A stretch of 64,000 nt of DNA from Sphingobacterium sp. UBA4616 (GCA_002386525.1 DGIS01000024.1:4069-68068); one strand, 5' to 3'. Positions 1 to 9,925 are shown, counted from the stretch's first letter. The notes: generated by a model not told the origin, from the letters alone. Numbers and translations are program-made.

Positions 1-1352
1 GTAACGTAATTATCAACCCCAGCTCTATGCATTTTATGCATTGATTGTAATAAGGGGCGTGCTACTTCGAGATCCGTTTTAGTACTTGTTTTAAAATTTT
101 TTGTACCACCGGCCAATACATAATCTCTTACTTTGTCAGAAAGATAATATTTTTCTTCGACTTGATTAACATCAAAAACAAATTCATCAAAATCATTTCC
201 AATAGTTTCGGCGTTTATTTCCGCGGGTTCATAAATAAAATCACCGTGCCAATTAAACTGTTGATTGGCTTTTTGACAAAGCATAACTTCGCCATTAATC
301 TGTGTGTAACGCTTATCTCGATTTTTTGTACTGGTAACAAATTTAACTCCTTTTTGCTTTAAATAATACTTAGAGTCAGTATAGTCTTCCAAAAAATCCT
401 GCATAGTACGTTCCAGTGGGATAGGGCGAGGAAAAGTAAAATCCACATTGTGATCCTTAAAACCAATTACAAATATTCGTTCTCTGTTCTGAGGAATCCC
501 AAAATCTCTACTGTTTAGTATTTTTGAGTGAATTTTGTAACCAAGATCATTGAAGACGTTTTTTACGACTTCCCACGTACGGCCACCGTCATGATTAGTC
601 AATCCCTTGACATTTTCATATATAAATACTTTAGGCTGTGTTTCCTGTACAATACGGGCATAATCGTAAAACAGTGTACCACGGATATCTTCCAGTCCCA
701 GCCTCTTACCCACCATGGAAAATGCCTGACATGGACTACCACCTACCAGTAGATCTATTTTTCCTTTATATTTACCTGCTTTAAAAGTAGTGACATCATT
801 GTGCCATGCACTTTCTGCTATTTCGTAATTGGCATAATAGCTCTGTTTAACGTGCTGATCGATATCGCCAGCAAAAACAATTTCATGCTTCAAACCTAAT
901 CGATGAAAGGCATATTCAATAGCTCCTATACCACTGAATAATGTACCTATCCTGACGGTTGAATTTGGATTTGAAAATTCACGCAGACGCCAGTCCAGCA
1001 CCTCATCAAAAAGTTCCAATTCAGGAACAAGGCGGGAACTTTTGTTTATCTTTTTCTTTTTATTTGATTGATATTCTTCCAAACGATGTTTCATCAAAGA
1101 TATTGCTTCCTCATTTTCTAAAAGTGTTTTCATTATCTTATCTACCATCAACTCAAGTTTCATTTCCTTAAGATCTAGATCTAACTCTTTACACAATTCG
1201 GGAAGCTTTTTCGCATCAAAATTTCTTTTCCCACTTTCCACTTTTGATAACGTGGAATTATCTACCGCTATTAATTTGGCAAGATCGCACAAAGTAATAA
1301 CCTTGTTTATACGAGCTTCTCTTATAATCGTACCGAACCTATTTTCCATCAT
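1..1352 (-). CDS. C5-cytosine DNA methyltransferase with N-terminal XRE domain (3' end outside window)
   Basis: The reverse strand reads open from ATG at 1352 (a second ATG follows directly) to the window edge, about 450 codons without its stop. Residues about 4-62 form an XRE-type helix-turn-helix (DLAKLIAVDNSTLSKVESGK). After a charged linker comes a Dcm-type catalytic domain: motif I GTLFSGIGA (SAM binding), motif IV GGSPCQAFS with the catalytic Cys, motif VI ENVKG and motif VIII QNRERI. It should methylate cytosine in a short site and protect the host from the divergent operon at 1705. The fused repressor-like domain suggests it controls its own promoter, as some type II methyltransferases do. 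Family assignment is secure; target site and autoregulation are inference. Confidence 0.93.
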   Translation of the reverse strand, partial: MMENRFGTIIREARINKVITLCDLAKLIAVDNSTLSKVESGKRNFDAKKLPELCKELDLDLKEMKLELMVDKIMKTLLENEEAISLMKHRLEEYQSNKKKKINKSSRLVPELELFDEVLDWRLREFSNPNSTVRIGTLFSGIGAIEYAFHRLGLKHEIVFAGDIDQHVKQSYYANYEIAESAWHNDVTTFKAGKYKGKIDLLVGGSPCQAFSMVGKRLGLEDIRGTLFYDYARIVQETQPKVFIYENVKGLTNHDGGRTWEVVKNVFNDLGYKIHSKILNSRDFGIPQNRERIFVIGFKDHNVDFTFPRPIPLERTMQDFLEDYTDSKYYLKQKGVKFVTSTKNRDKRYTQINGEVMLCQKANQQFNWHGDFIYEPAEINAETIGNDFDEFVFDVNQVEEKYYLSDKVRDYVLAGGTKNFKTSTKTDLEVARPLLQSMHKMHRAGVDNYV

Positions 1353-1367
1353 ATTGACAATATATGC

Positions 1368-1408
1368 CAAACTTATGGAATCCTCTCCACAAGTGCAAAT
1401 CGATTTGC
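1368..1408 (-). promoter_or_regulatory. Methyltransferase promoter with overlapping perfect palindrome
   Basis: On the reverse strand TTTG (1396-1399) and TAAGTTTG (1368-1375) are 20 nt apart, an exact match to the Bacteroidota promoter pattern, with the -7 box 15 nt before the methyltransferase ATG. The -33 element lies inside the perfect 14-bp palindrome GCAAATCGATTTGC (1395-1408). A protein bound there would block this promoter. The methyltransferase's own XRE domain is the natural candidate, which is inference. Confidence 0.6.
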
Positions 1409-1587
1409 CAGAAAAGTTAGTAATTTTTATTAACAATCTATTTTCCAGTCATAAAAAATTACGTAATAAATCATTTACCCGGAAAATATGTTGAAAACTT
1501 CTTGGCAAGCTCAGACAATTAAAAATTAAACAAGTCTCATATACTCAGGAGGCCTAAATTTAGTAAAAATTTTCTTCAGCGGCGACG

Positions 1588-1603
1588 TTACGGTTTACCG
1601 TAA
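1588..1603. promoter_or_regulatory. Second palindrome in the divergent intergenic region
   Basis: TTACGGT and ACCGTAA form 7-bp arms around TT, about 100 bp before the ATPase start. The sequence differs from the palindrome at 1395. It may be an operator for the restriction-side operon. A weak promoter-like TATATTGG occurs near 1669-1676. The rest of the 352-bp spacer is AT-rich with no gene seen. Confidence 0.4.
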
Positions 1604-1704
1604 ACATAACTCTCAAAAATCTAATAATTTCACAATTAAGTTATTTTAAAAAACAACTAAAATTTCTTATATTGGAAGTTAATTAACCTCACTTATTTGA
1701 TTTT

Positions 1705-3150
1705 ATGAAAGCAGAGACTGCCCGGCCCAGCGCTAGAGCAACTATAAATTCTTACAGAAGTTTTGGATACAACCTATCGACTGCAATCGCTGATATACTT
1801 GATAACAGTATTTCAGCAGGAGCAACCGAAATTTCGATCAACTATAAATGGAAAGGAAAGGAGTCTTATATCAGTATATTGGATAATGGTAATGGAATGT
1901 CCACACAGGAACTGGTACAGGCGATGACACCAGGAAGTAAAGATCCTGAACACGAACGTGTCCCCAATGATCTGGGGCGTTTTGGAATGGGTCTGAAAAC
2001 GGCTTCTTTTTCGCAATGCAAACAGCTGACCTGTGTAACCAAAAAAGACAATTTAATTACGAAAAGATGCTGGGATATCGATTTTATCAATCAGGAAGAT
2101 GAATGGATCTTATTGGACAGGATAACGGATGAGGACTTTCTTATCCCTTTTGAAAAACTGAATTCAGGAACACTTATTTTATGGGAAAAGCTAGACCGAA
2201 TAGTCGGAGAAGCAGAAATGACAAACGAGTATGTAAAGGATGCCTTTTATGCTGAAATGCGTATTGTAAGGGATCATCTCAGCATGGTATTTCACCGCTT
2301 CATTGAATCAAAAAAGATTAAATTTCTATTTCAGAACGAGCTGGTCCCTCCTCTCAATCCATTTTTACTTCATCTCTCAACCAAACCCGAAATGGGAATA
2401 CCCGAACAGGTAAATAGGGCTATGGTCACTTATTTTATATTACCGCATATGTCATTAATCAGCAGGACGGAATATGATATGAGCGGAGGCCCCTTGGGCT
2501 GGCATCATAATCAGGGTTTTTATATATACCGTGCCGACAGATTATTGGTGGCAGGAGATTGGCTTGGACTGCAGAAGAAAAGGGAATATGCCAAACTGGC
2601 TAGAATAGCAATCGATATCCCCAATAGTGAAGATTTTGACTGGAACTTAGATATAAAAAAATCTACCGCAACACCGCCTATCCATATCAGAAAAGATTTG
2701 CAGCGAATAGCATCGATAGCCATAAAGAAATCTGCAAAAATATACAACTGGCGAGGACAAAAAAGCTTCGACGGTTCCTTTGACGAACATATTGAAACTT
2801 TATGGACCGATGAAAAAAACCGCGAGGGCGTCATGAAATATCGAATAAACCGTAAACACCCCGCCGTAAAGGCAATATTGGACACAGGAAACAAGATGAT
2901 AGTAAAAGCGCTCAAATTGCTGGAAGACAACGTCCCGATTCAGCTGATTTTACAAAATCAGAATGAGGATCCCTCTTTTCATGAACTGGAAAAACAATAC
3001 GAAACACCAAGTGATGAACTCATTGGACTTGCGGTCGAACTATATACAATATATGCTGCCCAGGGTATACCTGAACCACTTGCTCGGCAACAGATCATGT
3101 CTTCCACTCCTTTTAATTTATTTCCACTTATTAACGACTATTTAAAATGA
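1705..3150 (+). CDS. GHKL ATPase of the MORC/MutL-like restriction-associated type
   Basis: A 481-aa protein with a clear Bergerat-fold ATP site near the N-terminus: N-box DILDNSISAGA (residues 30-40), G1 DNGNGMS (60-66) and G2 GRFGMGLKTAS (91-101). The rest has no recognised domain. Such ATPases belong to the group described by Iyer and colleagues as MutL/MORC-like proteins linked to restriction-modification genes. They are thought to act as ATP-driven clamps or switches on DNA. It is the first gene of an operon: its stop overlaps the next start (ATGA at 3147-3150), implying translational coupling to the Z1 helicase. The ATP site is intact. Its exact job in restriction is inference. Confidence 0.9.
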   Translation: MKAETARPSARATINSYRSFGYNLSTAIADILDNSISAGATEISINYKWKGKESYISILDNGNGMSTQELVQAMTPGSKDPEHERVPNDLGRFGMGLKTASFSQCKQLTCVTKKDNLITKRCWDIDFINQEDEWILLDRITDEDFLIPFEKLNSGTLILWEKLDRIVGEAEMTNEYVKDAFYAEMRIVRDHLSMVFHRFIESKKIKFLFQNELVPPLNPFLLHLSTKPEMGIPEQVNRAMVTYFILPHMSLISRTEYDMSGGPLGWHHNQGFYIYRADRLLVAGDWLGLQKKREYAKLARIAIDIPNSEDFDWNLDIKKSTATPPIHIRKDLQRIASIAIKKSAKIYNWRGQKSFDGSFDEHIETLWTDEKNREGVMKYRINRKHPAVKAILDTGNKMIVKALKLLEDNVPIQLILQNQNEDPSFHELEKQYETPSDELIGLAVELYTIYAAQGIPEPLARQQIMSSTPFNLFPLINDYLK

Positions 3151-5972
3151 AAAATGTGTTAGAGAGCGCGAGAACAATCGCCCACGTCCTGATAAATCAT
3201 CATGATGGAGAAATCACTGATCAGATTATTCTTGATGCCATAGAGAAAACCAAACCCATGTTCATTGATAATCAGGACAATTTGGTCTTTAAAGAACTTT
3301 TTGAAATCTTGCATGCCGATTTTAGTGTCGGCAAAGGGAACATCACAGAATTGCACGACAACATAGAACCCTGGTTGAAATCGGTCAAAGCAGATATTAA
3401 GTTTGAACTATGGAATAGATATAAGTTGAATCTCACAAAGTCAGACCCGTCTTTTCCGATCAATGATCTGGACGATTTTACAGATAAGATATTGGATAAA
3501 TGTGTAAACCCCAAACAGGCCGGGAGCTGGGACAGACGTGGTATGGTCGTTGGCCATGTGCAGTCCGGAAAGACAGCGAATTATGTAGGGCTAATCAATA
3601 AGGCAACAGATGCAGGATATAAAGTTATTATTGTGCTTGCGGGAACCATAAGCTCGCTAAGGCGACAGACTCAACTGCGTCTTGATTCGGGATACATCGG
3701 AAGAAGTAGCTCTGCTTTTATCCGGAACAAAGGAGAGAACAAAATTATTGGCGTGGGAAACTACAGGGCCGAAACGGAGATCTATTCGTTGACTTCCTCC
3801 TATTATTCGAAGCAGGATGAGGGCGATTTCAATCAAGCGATTGCCAATCGACTGAATATCCCTATCGGCAAGAATCCAGTTGTGTTTGTAATCAAAAAAA
3901 ATAAGGGTATTTTAGAGAATCTGATCGACTGGTTTTCAAACAATGAAAATACACGCACAATAGACGGATATCCTGTTTTATTTGATGTACCCGCATTAAT
4001 AATAGATGACGAAGCGGATGCCGCGTCAGTTAATGCATCCAAATCCATTGAAGAAATAAAAACCATAAACCGGCTGATCAGAACGCTAATTACACTGTTT
4101 AATCAAAACACTTTTATTGGCTATACGGCGACTCCATACGCGAATCTATTTATTCCGCAGGAATATAATGAACAAGCGGAAGCGATTATAAAAAATAAAA
4201 AATACAAGATCGGAAAAGACCTCTTCCCGAATGATTTTATAATAAATATTAAAGCGGCCAATAATTATATCGGGGCTGCTAAAATATTCGGTCTGGAAGA
4301 TGGAAACGAACATATAAACGAGCCCTTGGATATATTTCGAAAAATAGACGATTACGATCCACCATTCTTCAAAACAATAAACAAATCCAATCGAGATCAG
4401 CTGCCAGAGGAGTTACCAGAGAGCCTCGAGACAGCCATGCTTTCCTATATTTTAACCTGTGCAATAAGAAGGCTAAGAGGACATGACAGAAAGCACAATT
4501 CCATGCTCATTCATGTAGCACTTTTAGTAAAGTGGATCGATAGAGTGGCTTATCTGGTCAATGACAAACTTCGGAGCTTTAGCGACCGTATCCTCAGTGA
4601 AGATGAAGACATTATCGATAGACTCAAAGCTATCTATATTCGGGACTTTATACCAACAACACGAAATATTCTCGATGCATTGGATTATAAGGATGTACGC
4701 ATTGAGGAGCATACATGGGAATGTGTTAAAGCGCAACTAAAAGCCGCTGTTCAGAAAATTGAGGTAAGAGCAGTGCATGGCACCAAATCTCTTCAGAATT
4801 TAGATTATCATAATATCGAAGAAATAGACTATGACCGCTATGAAAATGGTCTGTCTGTTATAGCTGTCGGCGGAAGCCGACTGTCGAGAGGTATTACACT
4901 CGAAGGTCTTTCAATAAGCTATTATATCAGAACGACCAAAATGTACGACTCTTTAATGCAAATGGGCCGTTGGTTCGGTTATAGACCAGGCTATGTGGAT
5001 TTATGCAGAATATTTACAACGGAGGAAATTTTCGGATGGTTTACCCATATTACAATGGCAACAGAAGAAATGCGAAATGATTTTGACGAAATGACCGCAT
5101 TACACAAACGTCCCAAAGATTTCAGATTAAAAGTACGCAACCATCCTGGATTGTTAACAATAACAAGTTTGGCCAAACTCAATTTTTCAAAGAACATTGA
5201 AATATCATTTGCGGGATCAAATATCCAGACCTATCAACTTCTGAAACAGAAGCAAGCCATCACAAGCAATTTTAAAAGCTTCAAAGCGTTGATAGAAAAG
5301 TTAGGTTTTCCTAAGGAAGAAAATATAACAAGATTGAAAAATGGAAAATTGAGATATTTCCTTTACAGAGATGCTCCCGTTGAAGAACTATGTGCCTTTC
5401 TAGATTCTTTTATAACCGAACAGCCCACCTTAAAAAATGCTGCCATTACCGATTATATCCAGGCGCAAAGGGAATGGAAAAATATAAAAGAATGGAATAT
5501 CGGTATTATTTCTAATACCGATAGCGAAGTTTTCATTGATTACAAAGGAGGAGCACAAAAGAATGAAAAAGCTCCTAACGAGAATGTAAAAACATATGAA
5601 CTGGAAATCGGAAATAATAAATTAACTATTGGATGTTCTGTTCGTAACCAACAATACGAAAGAGATTCAGCCAGCTACTACATCTCGCGCAATCAGATTG
5701 ATGGTACCGCGGAACGGGGAATCGATCTAGATTCTAACGCGAAAACCTTAAAAGAAATAAAGAAAGAGCGAGCCGCTGAGAAAAAAGGACTTCTTCTAAT
5801 TTATTCCCTAGATGGTCGAGCTGCACCCGGTGCCTATGATGAACTACCCATTATCGGATTCAGTATTTATTTTCCAAATATTGAACATGAAGAAAAGGTG
5901 AGTTATACCGCTACAATATATGATAGTCTTAATGATTCTCCGATGGAGGACGATGATAATGAGGAGGAATAA
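3147..5972 (+). CDS. Z1-domain superfamily 2 helicase-like ATPase
   Basis: A 941-aa protein with the hallmarks of the Z1 family of SF2 ATPases: Walker A GHVQSGKTANY (about residue 136), Walker B IIDDEADA (about 285), motif III GYTATPYAN (about 326), and motifs V and VI in GGSRLSRGITLEG (about 574) and QMGRWFGYR (about 605). The acidic tail ends DDDNEEE. In the known neighbourhoods this is the motor that would translocate on DNA and deliver it to the nucleases. It overlaps the upstream ATPase by 4 nt and is followed at once by the PD-(D/E)XK gene. All motor motifs look intact. Direction and substrate cannot be judged from sequence. Confidence 0.94.
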   Translation: MKNVLESARTIAHVLINHHDGEITDQIILDAIEKTKPMFIDNQDNLVFKELFEILHADFSVGKGNITELHDNIEPWLKSVKADIKFELWNRYKLNLTKSDPSFPINDLDDFTDKILDKCVNPKQAGSWDRRGMVVGHVQSGKTANYVGLINKATDAGYKVIIVLAGTISSLRRQTQLRLDSGYIGRSSSAFIRNKGENKIIGVGNYRAETEIYSLTSSYYSKQDEGDFNQAIANRLNIPIGKNPVVFVIKKNKGILENLIDWFSNNENTRTIDGYPVLFDVPALIIDDEADAASVNASKSIEEIKTINRLIRTLITLFNQNTFIGYTATPYANLFIPQEYNEQAEAIIKNKKYKIGKDLFPNDFIINIKAANNYIGAAKIFGLEDGNEHINEPLDIFRKIDDYDPPFFKTINKSNRDQLPEELPESLETAMLSYILTCAIRRLRGHDRKHNSMLIHVALLVKWIDRVAYLVNDKLRSFSDRILSEDEDIIDRLKAIYIRDFIPTTRNILDALDYKDVRIEEHTWECVKAQLKAAVQKIEVRAVHGTKSLQNLDYHNIEEIDYDRYENGLSVIAVGGSRLSRGITLEGLSISYYIRTTKMYDSLMQMGRWFGYRPGYVDLCRIFTTEEIFGWFTHITMATEEMRNDFDEMTALHKRPKDFRLKVRNHPGLLTITSLAKLNFSKNIEISFAGSNIQTYQLLKQKQAITSNFKSFKALIEKLGFPKEENITRLKNGKLRYFLYRDAPVEELCAFLDSFITEQPTLKNAAITDYIQAQREWKNIKEWNIGIISNTDSEVFIDYKGGAQKNEKAPNENVKTYELEIGNNKLTIGCSVRNQQYERDSASYYISRNQIDGTAERGIDLDSNAKTLKEIKKERAAEKKGLLLIYSLDGRAAPGAYDELPIIGFSIYFPNIEHEEKVSYTATIYDSLNDSPMEDDDNEEE

Positions 5973-6977
5973 ATGATGAACGTTGAACAAATATGGGCTG
6001 AACAAATCGAAAGCACCGAGAGATATATTGAAACACCTATTTATGAATTAAATGAATTAAAATGCTGTCTGGTCACCAACAACATTCTGAGTGAAAACTA
6101 TTTTCTTGTATCATGTCCTACTCCATTTTTAAAAATTTTTAAGGATAGAGAACTTTTATCTAAAGGTGTTCGGGTATTTCATATCGATAAAGGTGAACAA
6201 GGAGATCTACTTCTATACCTTCAGAATCCGGAATTAAAGGACATTTTTATATTGTTTATACAAAATGTCATAAATGGTATCTCAGGAAAGACTGCCGAAG
6301 TAGAGGTGATAAAAGAAATTTTTGCCATTATCGAACGTTGGAAAAAACTATTTGAAAAATTCAGTCAGAATAGGCTATCCAGGGAAATGGAAAAAGGTCT
6401 TATCGGTGAACTCTTTTTCATTTATTTATCCCTTGAGAAAAATGTCAATGAAAGAGTTGTCATTGAAAGTTGGGACGGTCCCACCTTCAATGACAAGGAT
6501 TTTCTATTTCCAAGTGGAGATGTTATTGAAATTAAGCTGACTGAAGCAAAAAATCCTGTTTTAAAAATCACATCCGAACGACAGCTGGATAGCACAAACT
6601 ATCAAAGATTATTTGTGGTTCTATTTGCTGTGGAACCTAATACCCATGGGGACCTTTCACTTGTTAAACTTATTGAGGCCATCAGAAATAAACTGGAGTC
6701 GCCCGAGGTAAGAATGATATTTAATGGGAAATTAGCAGAAATAGGCTATTTGGATCATGACCGAGAGCAGTACAAATTGATTTATAGTATCAAAAATACG
6801 TGGTATTTTAACGCGACCAGCGATCAATTCCCCAAAATAGTGAACAACCAGGTTGCAGCAGGAATCTTTAATATTTCATATAGCATAGATATGCTTGCTT
6901 TAAAAGATTATATTATCCAAACCGAAACCTTTTATGAGGATGTAAAATTATGGAAAGAGCCATTAAAGAATATTTAG
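5973..6977 (+). CDS. PD-(D/E)XK-motif nuclease (DUF4420-like)
   Basis: A 334-aa protein that begins directly after the Z1 stop codon (ATGATG at 5973, no gap). The middle holds a restriction-endonuclease-fold signature: the helix GLIGELFFIYLS (about 140-151), then KDFLF followed by GDVIEIKLTEA (about 176-190). This supplies the D and the E-x-K of the active site. This family regularly sits between Z1 and AIPR genes, so it is the likely DNA-cutting subunit of the system. Its 3' end overlaps the AIPR start by 28 nt. Catalytic residues are read from the motif and the fold was not modelled. Confidence 0.87.
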   Translation: MMNVEQIWAEQIESTERYIETPIYELNELKCCLVTNNILSENYFLVSCPTPFLKIFKDRELLSKGVRVFHIDKGEQGDLLLYLQNPELKDIFILFIQNVINGISGKTAEVEVIKEIFAIIERWKKLFEKFSQNRLSREMEKGLIGELFFIYLSLEKNVNERVVIESWDGPTFNDKDFLFPSGDVIEIKLTEAKNPVLKITSERQLDSTNYQRLFVVLFAVEPNTHGDLSLVKLIEAIRNKLESPEVRMIFNGKLAEIGYLDHDREQYKLIYSIKNTWYFNATSDQFPKIVNNQVAAGIFNISYSIDMLALKDYIIQTETFYEDVKLWKEPLKNI

Positions 6978-9319
6978 AAGAAGTTCAATCTGACGTATCT
7001 GCATTGGTATACTCAGATGGCGAGGGCGCAAGTTTTGAAGATAAGTTTACAGAATACTGCACCGAAATACTCGAATCTGTGGGTAAGTCTGAAGGGGCGC
7101 GTATCCTCTCCTATGTATATCCCAATAAAACCGGAGGAATCGACTGGAAAATCAATGGGTATTGTCTGAAAGATCATTTTGTAGAAAACAATATTACCAA
7201 ATATGAAACACTCGATCTCTATATAACGTATTTCAACAAAGATTTCTACGGAAACAATGTCACACAGTTAGAATACAATAAAGGGATCAGTTATATTAAA
7301 AAGTTTATAAATTCTGCACTTAAACGGCATATAGACTATATAGATAAGTCAAATACAGAGCTAATTGAGCTGATTAGAATTATAGGATCCCAAGGGAAGA
7401 ATCTAGACAGAATCAACGTATATTATCTATTAAATGGAATCTCTAAACATGAGAAGGAAAATCTTGAAATCAACGGAATAAATATCAATATTCAGAATTG
7501 GGATCTCACCAGATTATTTGAGATCAAAAGATCAAATAAACAACATGAGCCAATTGAACTTGACCTTGAAAAGATAATGGATGAAAAGACAGGGCTCCCC
7601 TGCCTTGAAGTACCTGTAATTGATGAAACTTATAGCTGTTTCCTTGCCATTGTTCCAGGAAAGCTCTTAGCTAATCTGTATAAGGAATACTCCAATGAGC
7701 TTTTGGAGAGCAATGTACGTGCCTTTTTGGGACAGGCGGGGAAATATAACAAAGGTATCCGCGACACCATCAGAAACAAGCCACAGATGTTTCTACCCTA
7801 TAATAACGGAATAACCGCCACTGCAGAAAATGTTGAGACAAAAAAAATTGGAGAAACATTGTACATTACAAAATTAAATGACTTCCAGATCGTAAATGGA
7901 GGGCAAACCACAGCATCTTTGTACTACACATAAAAGAAATATAAAGATGCTGATCTGGAGAATATTTATGTACAGATGAAACTCACAGTTATTAAAGATA
8001 TAGAAAAGAAAAATATCGAAGTACCTTTTATCTCTAGATTTGCAAATAGCCAAAATAAAGTGACAGATTTAGACCTTTCCTCAAATAATCCATTTTTCGT
8101 CGCTGTTGAAGGTTTATCAAGAAAGAAATATGTCGTAAATCCTGAGAATAGGAACCAGTCTTTATTGTGGTTTTTTGAAAGAACGAATGGACAATACCGG
8201 GAGTCGCTTAATAAGATTGGAAGCAAGGCCAAAACATTCAAGGAACAAAATCCGTTGGCGTTAAAGTTTGTAAAATCTGACATTGCGAAGTTTATTAATA
8301 CCTGGGAACAAAAACCTCATATCGTTTCCCAGGGATCTCAAAGAAATTTCATCCATTACATTAAATCACTAGATGAATCCGCAAGAAAAAATAAACTTCC
8401 AGGTGAAAATTTTTATAAAAAACTAATTGCCAATGCAATATTAATCAAAACCGTAGACAAGCTATTCGGAAGAAAAAATGTCGATGCTATCGGAGATACA
8501 AACATAAAGGCGCTCACTGTAGCCTACACCTTATCCTATTTTCATTTCCTAACCAACAACAGACTGGATCTTTGGCAAATCTTTGACAATCAATTAGTAT
8601 CAGCTGAGCTACAGGATGCATTAAAACAATTACTCATTTTCACCTACAATCACATCATTTCCAAGGCAGGAAGCAGCTTAATATCTGAATATGCTAAAAA
8701 AGAATCGTCATGGAAAACATTGAAGGATACTGACTATAAAAGTAATCTTATCATGTTACTCCGCAATGAATTGGTCACTGCTGAAGAAAGAGATCTGAGA
8801 GAAACGGAAAATGATACCGTAGATCTAAACTATGAGGATACGATATTCAATATCAGTAACATCAGGAAACTGGGCATTAAATTTTGGGACGGTCTGAGAA
8901 TTAAAGCTGGGCAAAGCGGTAGTATAGATTTAGATTACTCACTAATCTTTGATATATCAAAAAAACTAAAAGAAAACAAGAATTTAACGGACAGAGAAAT
9001 TAAATATGGATTACGAATCGTTGATTTATTCGATGAAAACACTGATGATTATGAAAAAATTAAATCCCTCTCTAAATTAGAAGATAATACTCTACTAGAG
9101 GTAAAGCCTATTTACGATAAATTAAACCAATTGGTTAAAGCTGAATGGGATCGAATAATAGATCTAGCTGATCAGACTAAAATATTTGATGGTCTAGAAC
9201 TAGGAAATATTAAATCTATATCGAAAGCAATCCTAAGGAAAGAGAAAACAAAGGAACAATCTATCATCAAAGCTTATGAGTCCATTAAAAAACTAAGCAA
9301 ATTTGGTATAAAAATATAA
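6950..9319 (+). pseudogene. AIPR (abortive infection phage resistance) protein interrupted by an in-frame TAA
   Basis: Two open stretches in the same frame, 6950-7930 and 7934-9319, are separated only by TAA at 7931-7933. The join reads VNGGQTTASLYYT-stop-KKYKDADLENIYVQMKLTV, and both halves continue one AIPR protein of about 789 codons. YNNGITATAENV and IVNGGQTTAS are typical of the family core and lie just before the stop. The downstream half has its own ATG at 7976, so a separate 447-aa product is possible. The start overlaps the nuclease gene by 28 nt. Nothing else looks decayed: no frameshift and codons intact on both sides. This could be a recent nonsense mutation, readthrough, a split gene, or a sequence error. 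Confidence 0.88.
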
Positions 9320-9325
9320 GTAGCT

Positions 9326-9346
9326 GGTGGGAATATTCTTCCCGCC
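9326..9346 (+). terminator. Hairpin after the restriction operon
   Basis: GGTGGGAA and TTCCCGCC pair over 8 bp (one G-T) around a 5-nt loop, 7 nt after the AIPR stop. No U-run follows, so it may be an RNA end-stabiliser rather than a strong terminator. It separates the operon from vsr, which has its own promoter. Confidence 0.45.
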
Positions 9347-9401
9347 ACTATTGATGTTGTCTAGAAGCTATAGCAAGACACAATGAGTATGTAAACTGAG
9401 C

Positions 9402-9433
9402 TTGACAAAATTCAGCCATTATCCCTAACTTTG
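9402..9433 (+). promoter_or_regulatory. vsr promoter abutting the start codon
   Basis: TTG (9402-9404), 21 nt, then TAACTTTG (9426-9433) matches the Bacteroidota consensus. The -7 box ends 1 nt before ATG 9435, so the transcript would begin at about the second ATG (9438). The mRNA may be leaderless, or translation may start later, for example at the Met before SKIRNRN. Confidence 0.6.
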
Positions 9434-9434
9434 A

Positions 9435-9920
9435 ATGATGGCAAATTACGATGACGAAAACGACAGAATTCATGTTCCTCGCTTTGAGGAAGCTGCGGGG
9501 TTTTATACTACGCCGAAGCGAAGTTACAACATGTCAAAAATCAGGAATCGTAACTCCAAACCCGAGCTCGTTCTAAGAAAAGCTTTATGGTTAAAAAACA
9601 TCCGTTTTCGTCTTCACGACAAATCCCTCCCAGGAACGCCAGACATCGTTATCAAAAAATATAAACTTGCGATATTTGTCGATGGTGAATTTTGGCATGG
9701 CTTCGACTGGAAAAATAATAACGAACGGATTAAATCCAATCGCCAATTCTGGATCCCCAAGATCGAGCGCAACATGCAAAAGGATATTCGCGTCAACAGA
9801 GCCTTGCGAGATATGGATTACGTCGTATTTAGATTTTGGACGCGAGATATTCTTAAGAATCTTCCTACCGTGCTAAATCAGATAGAGCTATTTTTAGAAA
9901 CTAGAAAGCTTTGGAAATAA
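9435..9920 (+). CDS. vsr: Very short patch repair endonuclease (Vsr)
   Basis: A 161-aa protein of normal Vsr length. After a 32-residue lead comes the family core: MSKIRNRNSKPELVLRKAL, then RLHDKSLPGTPDIV and FVDGEFWHGFDW. The usual Vsr sequence in the last motif is VxGCFWHGH; here Cys is replaced by Glu and the final His by Phe. Vsr nicks DNA 5' of T in T:G mismatches made by deamination of 5-methylcytosine, so it fits beside a C5 methyltransferase. It is transcribed separately from the upstream operon. It ends 5 nt from the convergent HNH gene. The altered zinc-ligand and catalytic neighbourhood means activity should not be taken for granted. Confidence 0.88.
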   Translation: MMANYDDENDRIHVPRFEEAAGFYTTPKRSYNMSKIRNRNSKPELVLRKALWLKNIRFRLHDKSLPGTPDIVIKKYKLAIFVDGEFWHGFDWKNNNERIKSNRQFWIPKIERNMQKDIRVNRALRDMDYVVFRFWTRDILKNLPTVLNQIELFLETRKLWK

Positions 9921-9925
9921 GTAAA

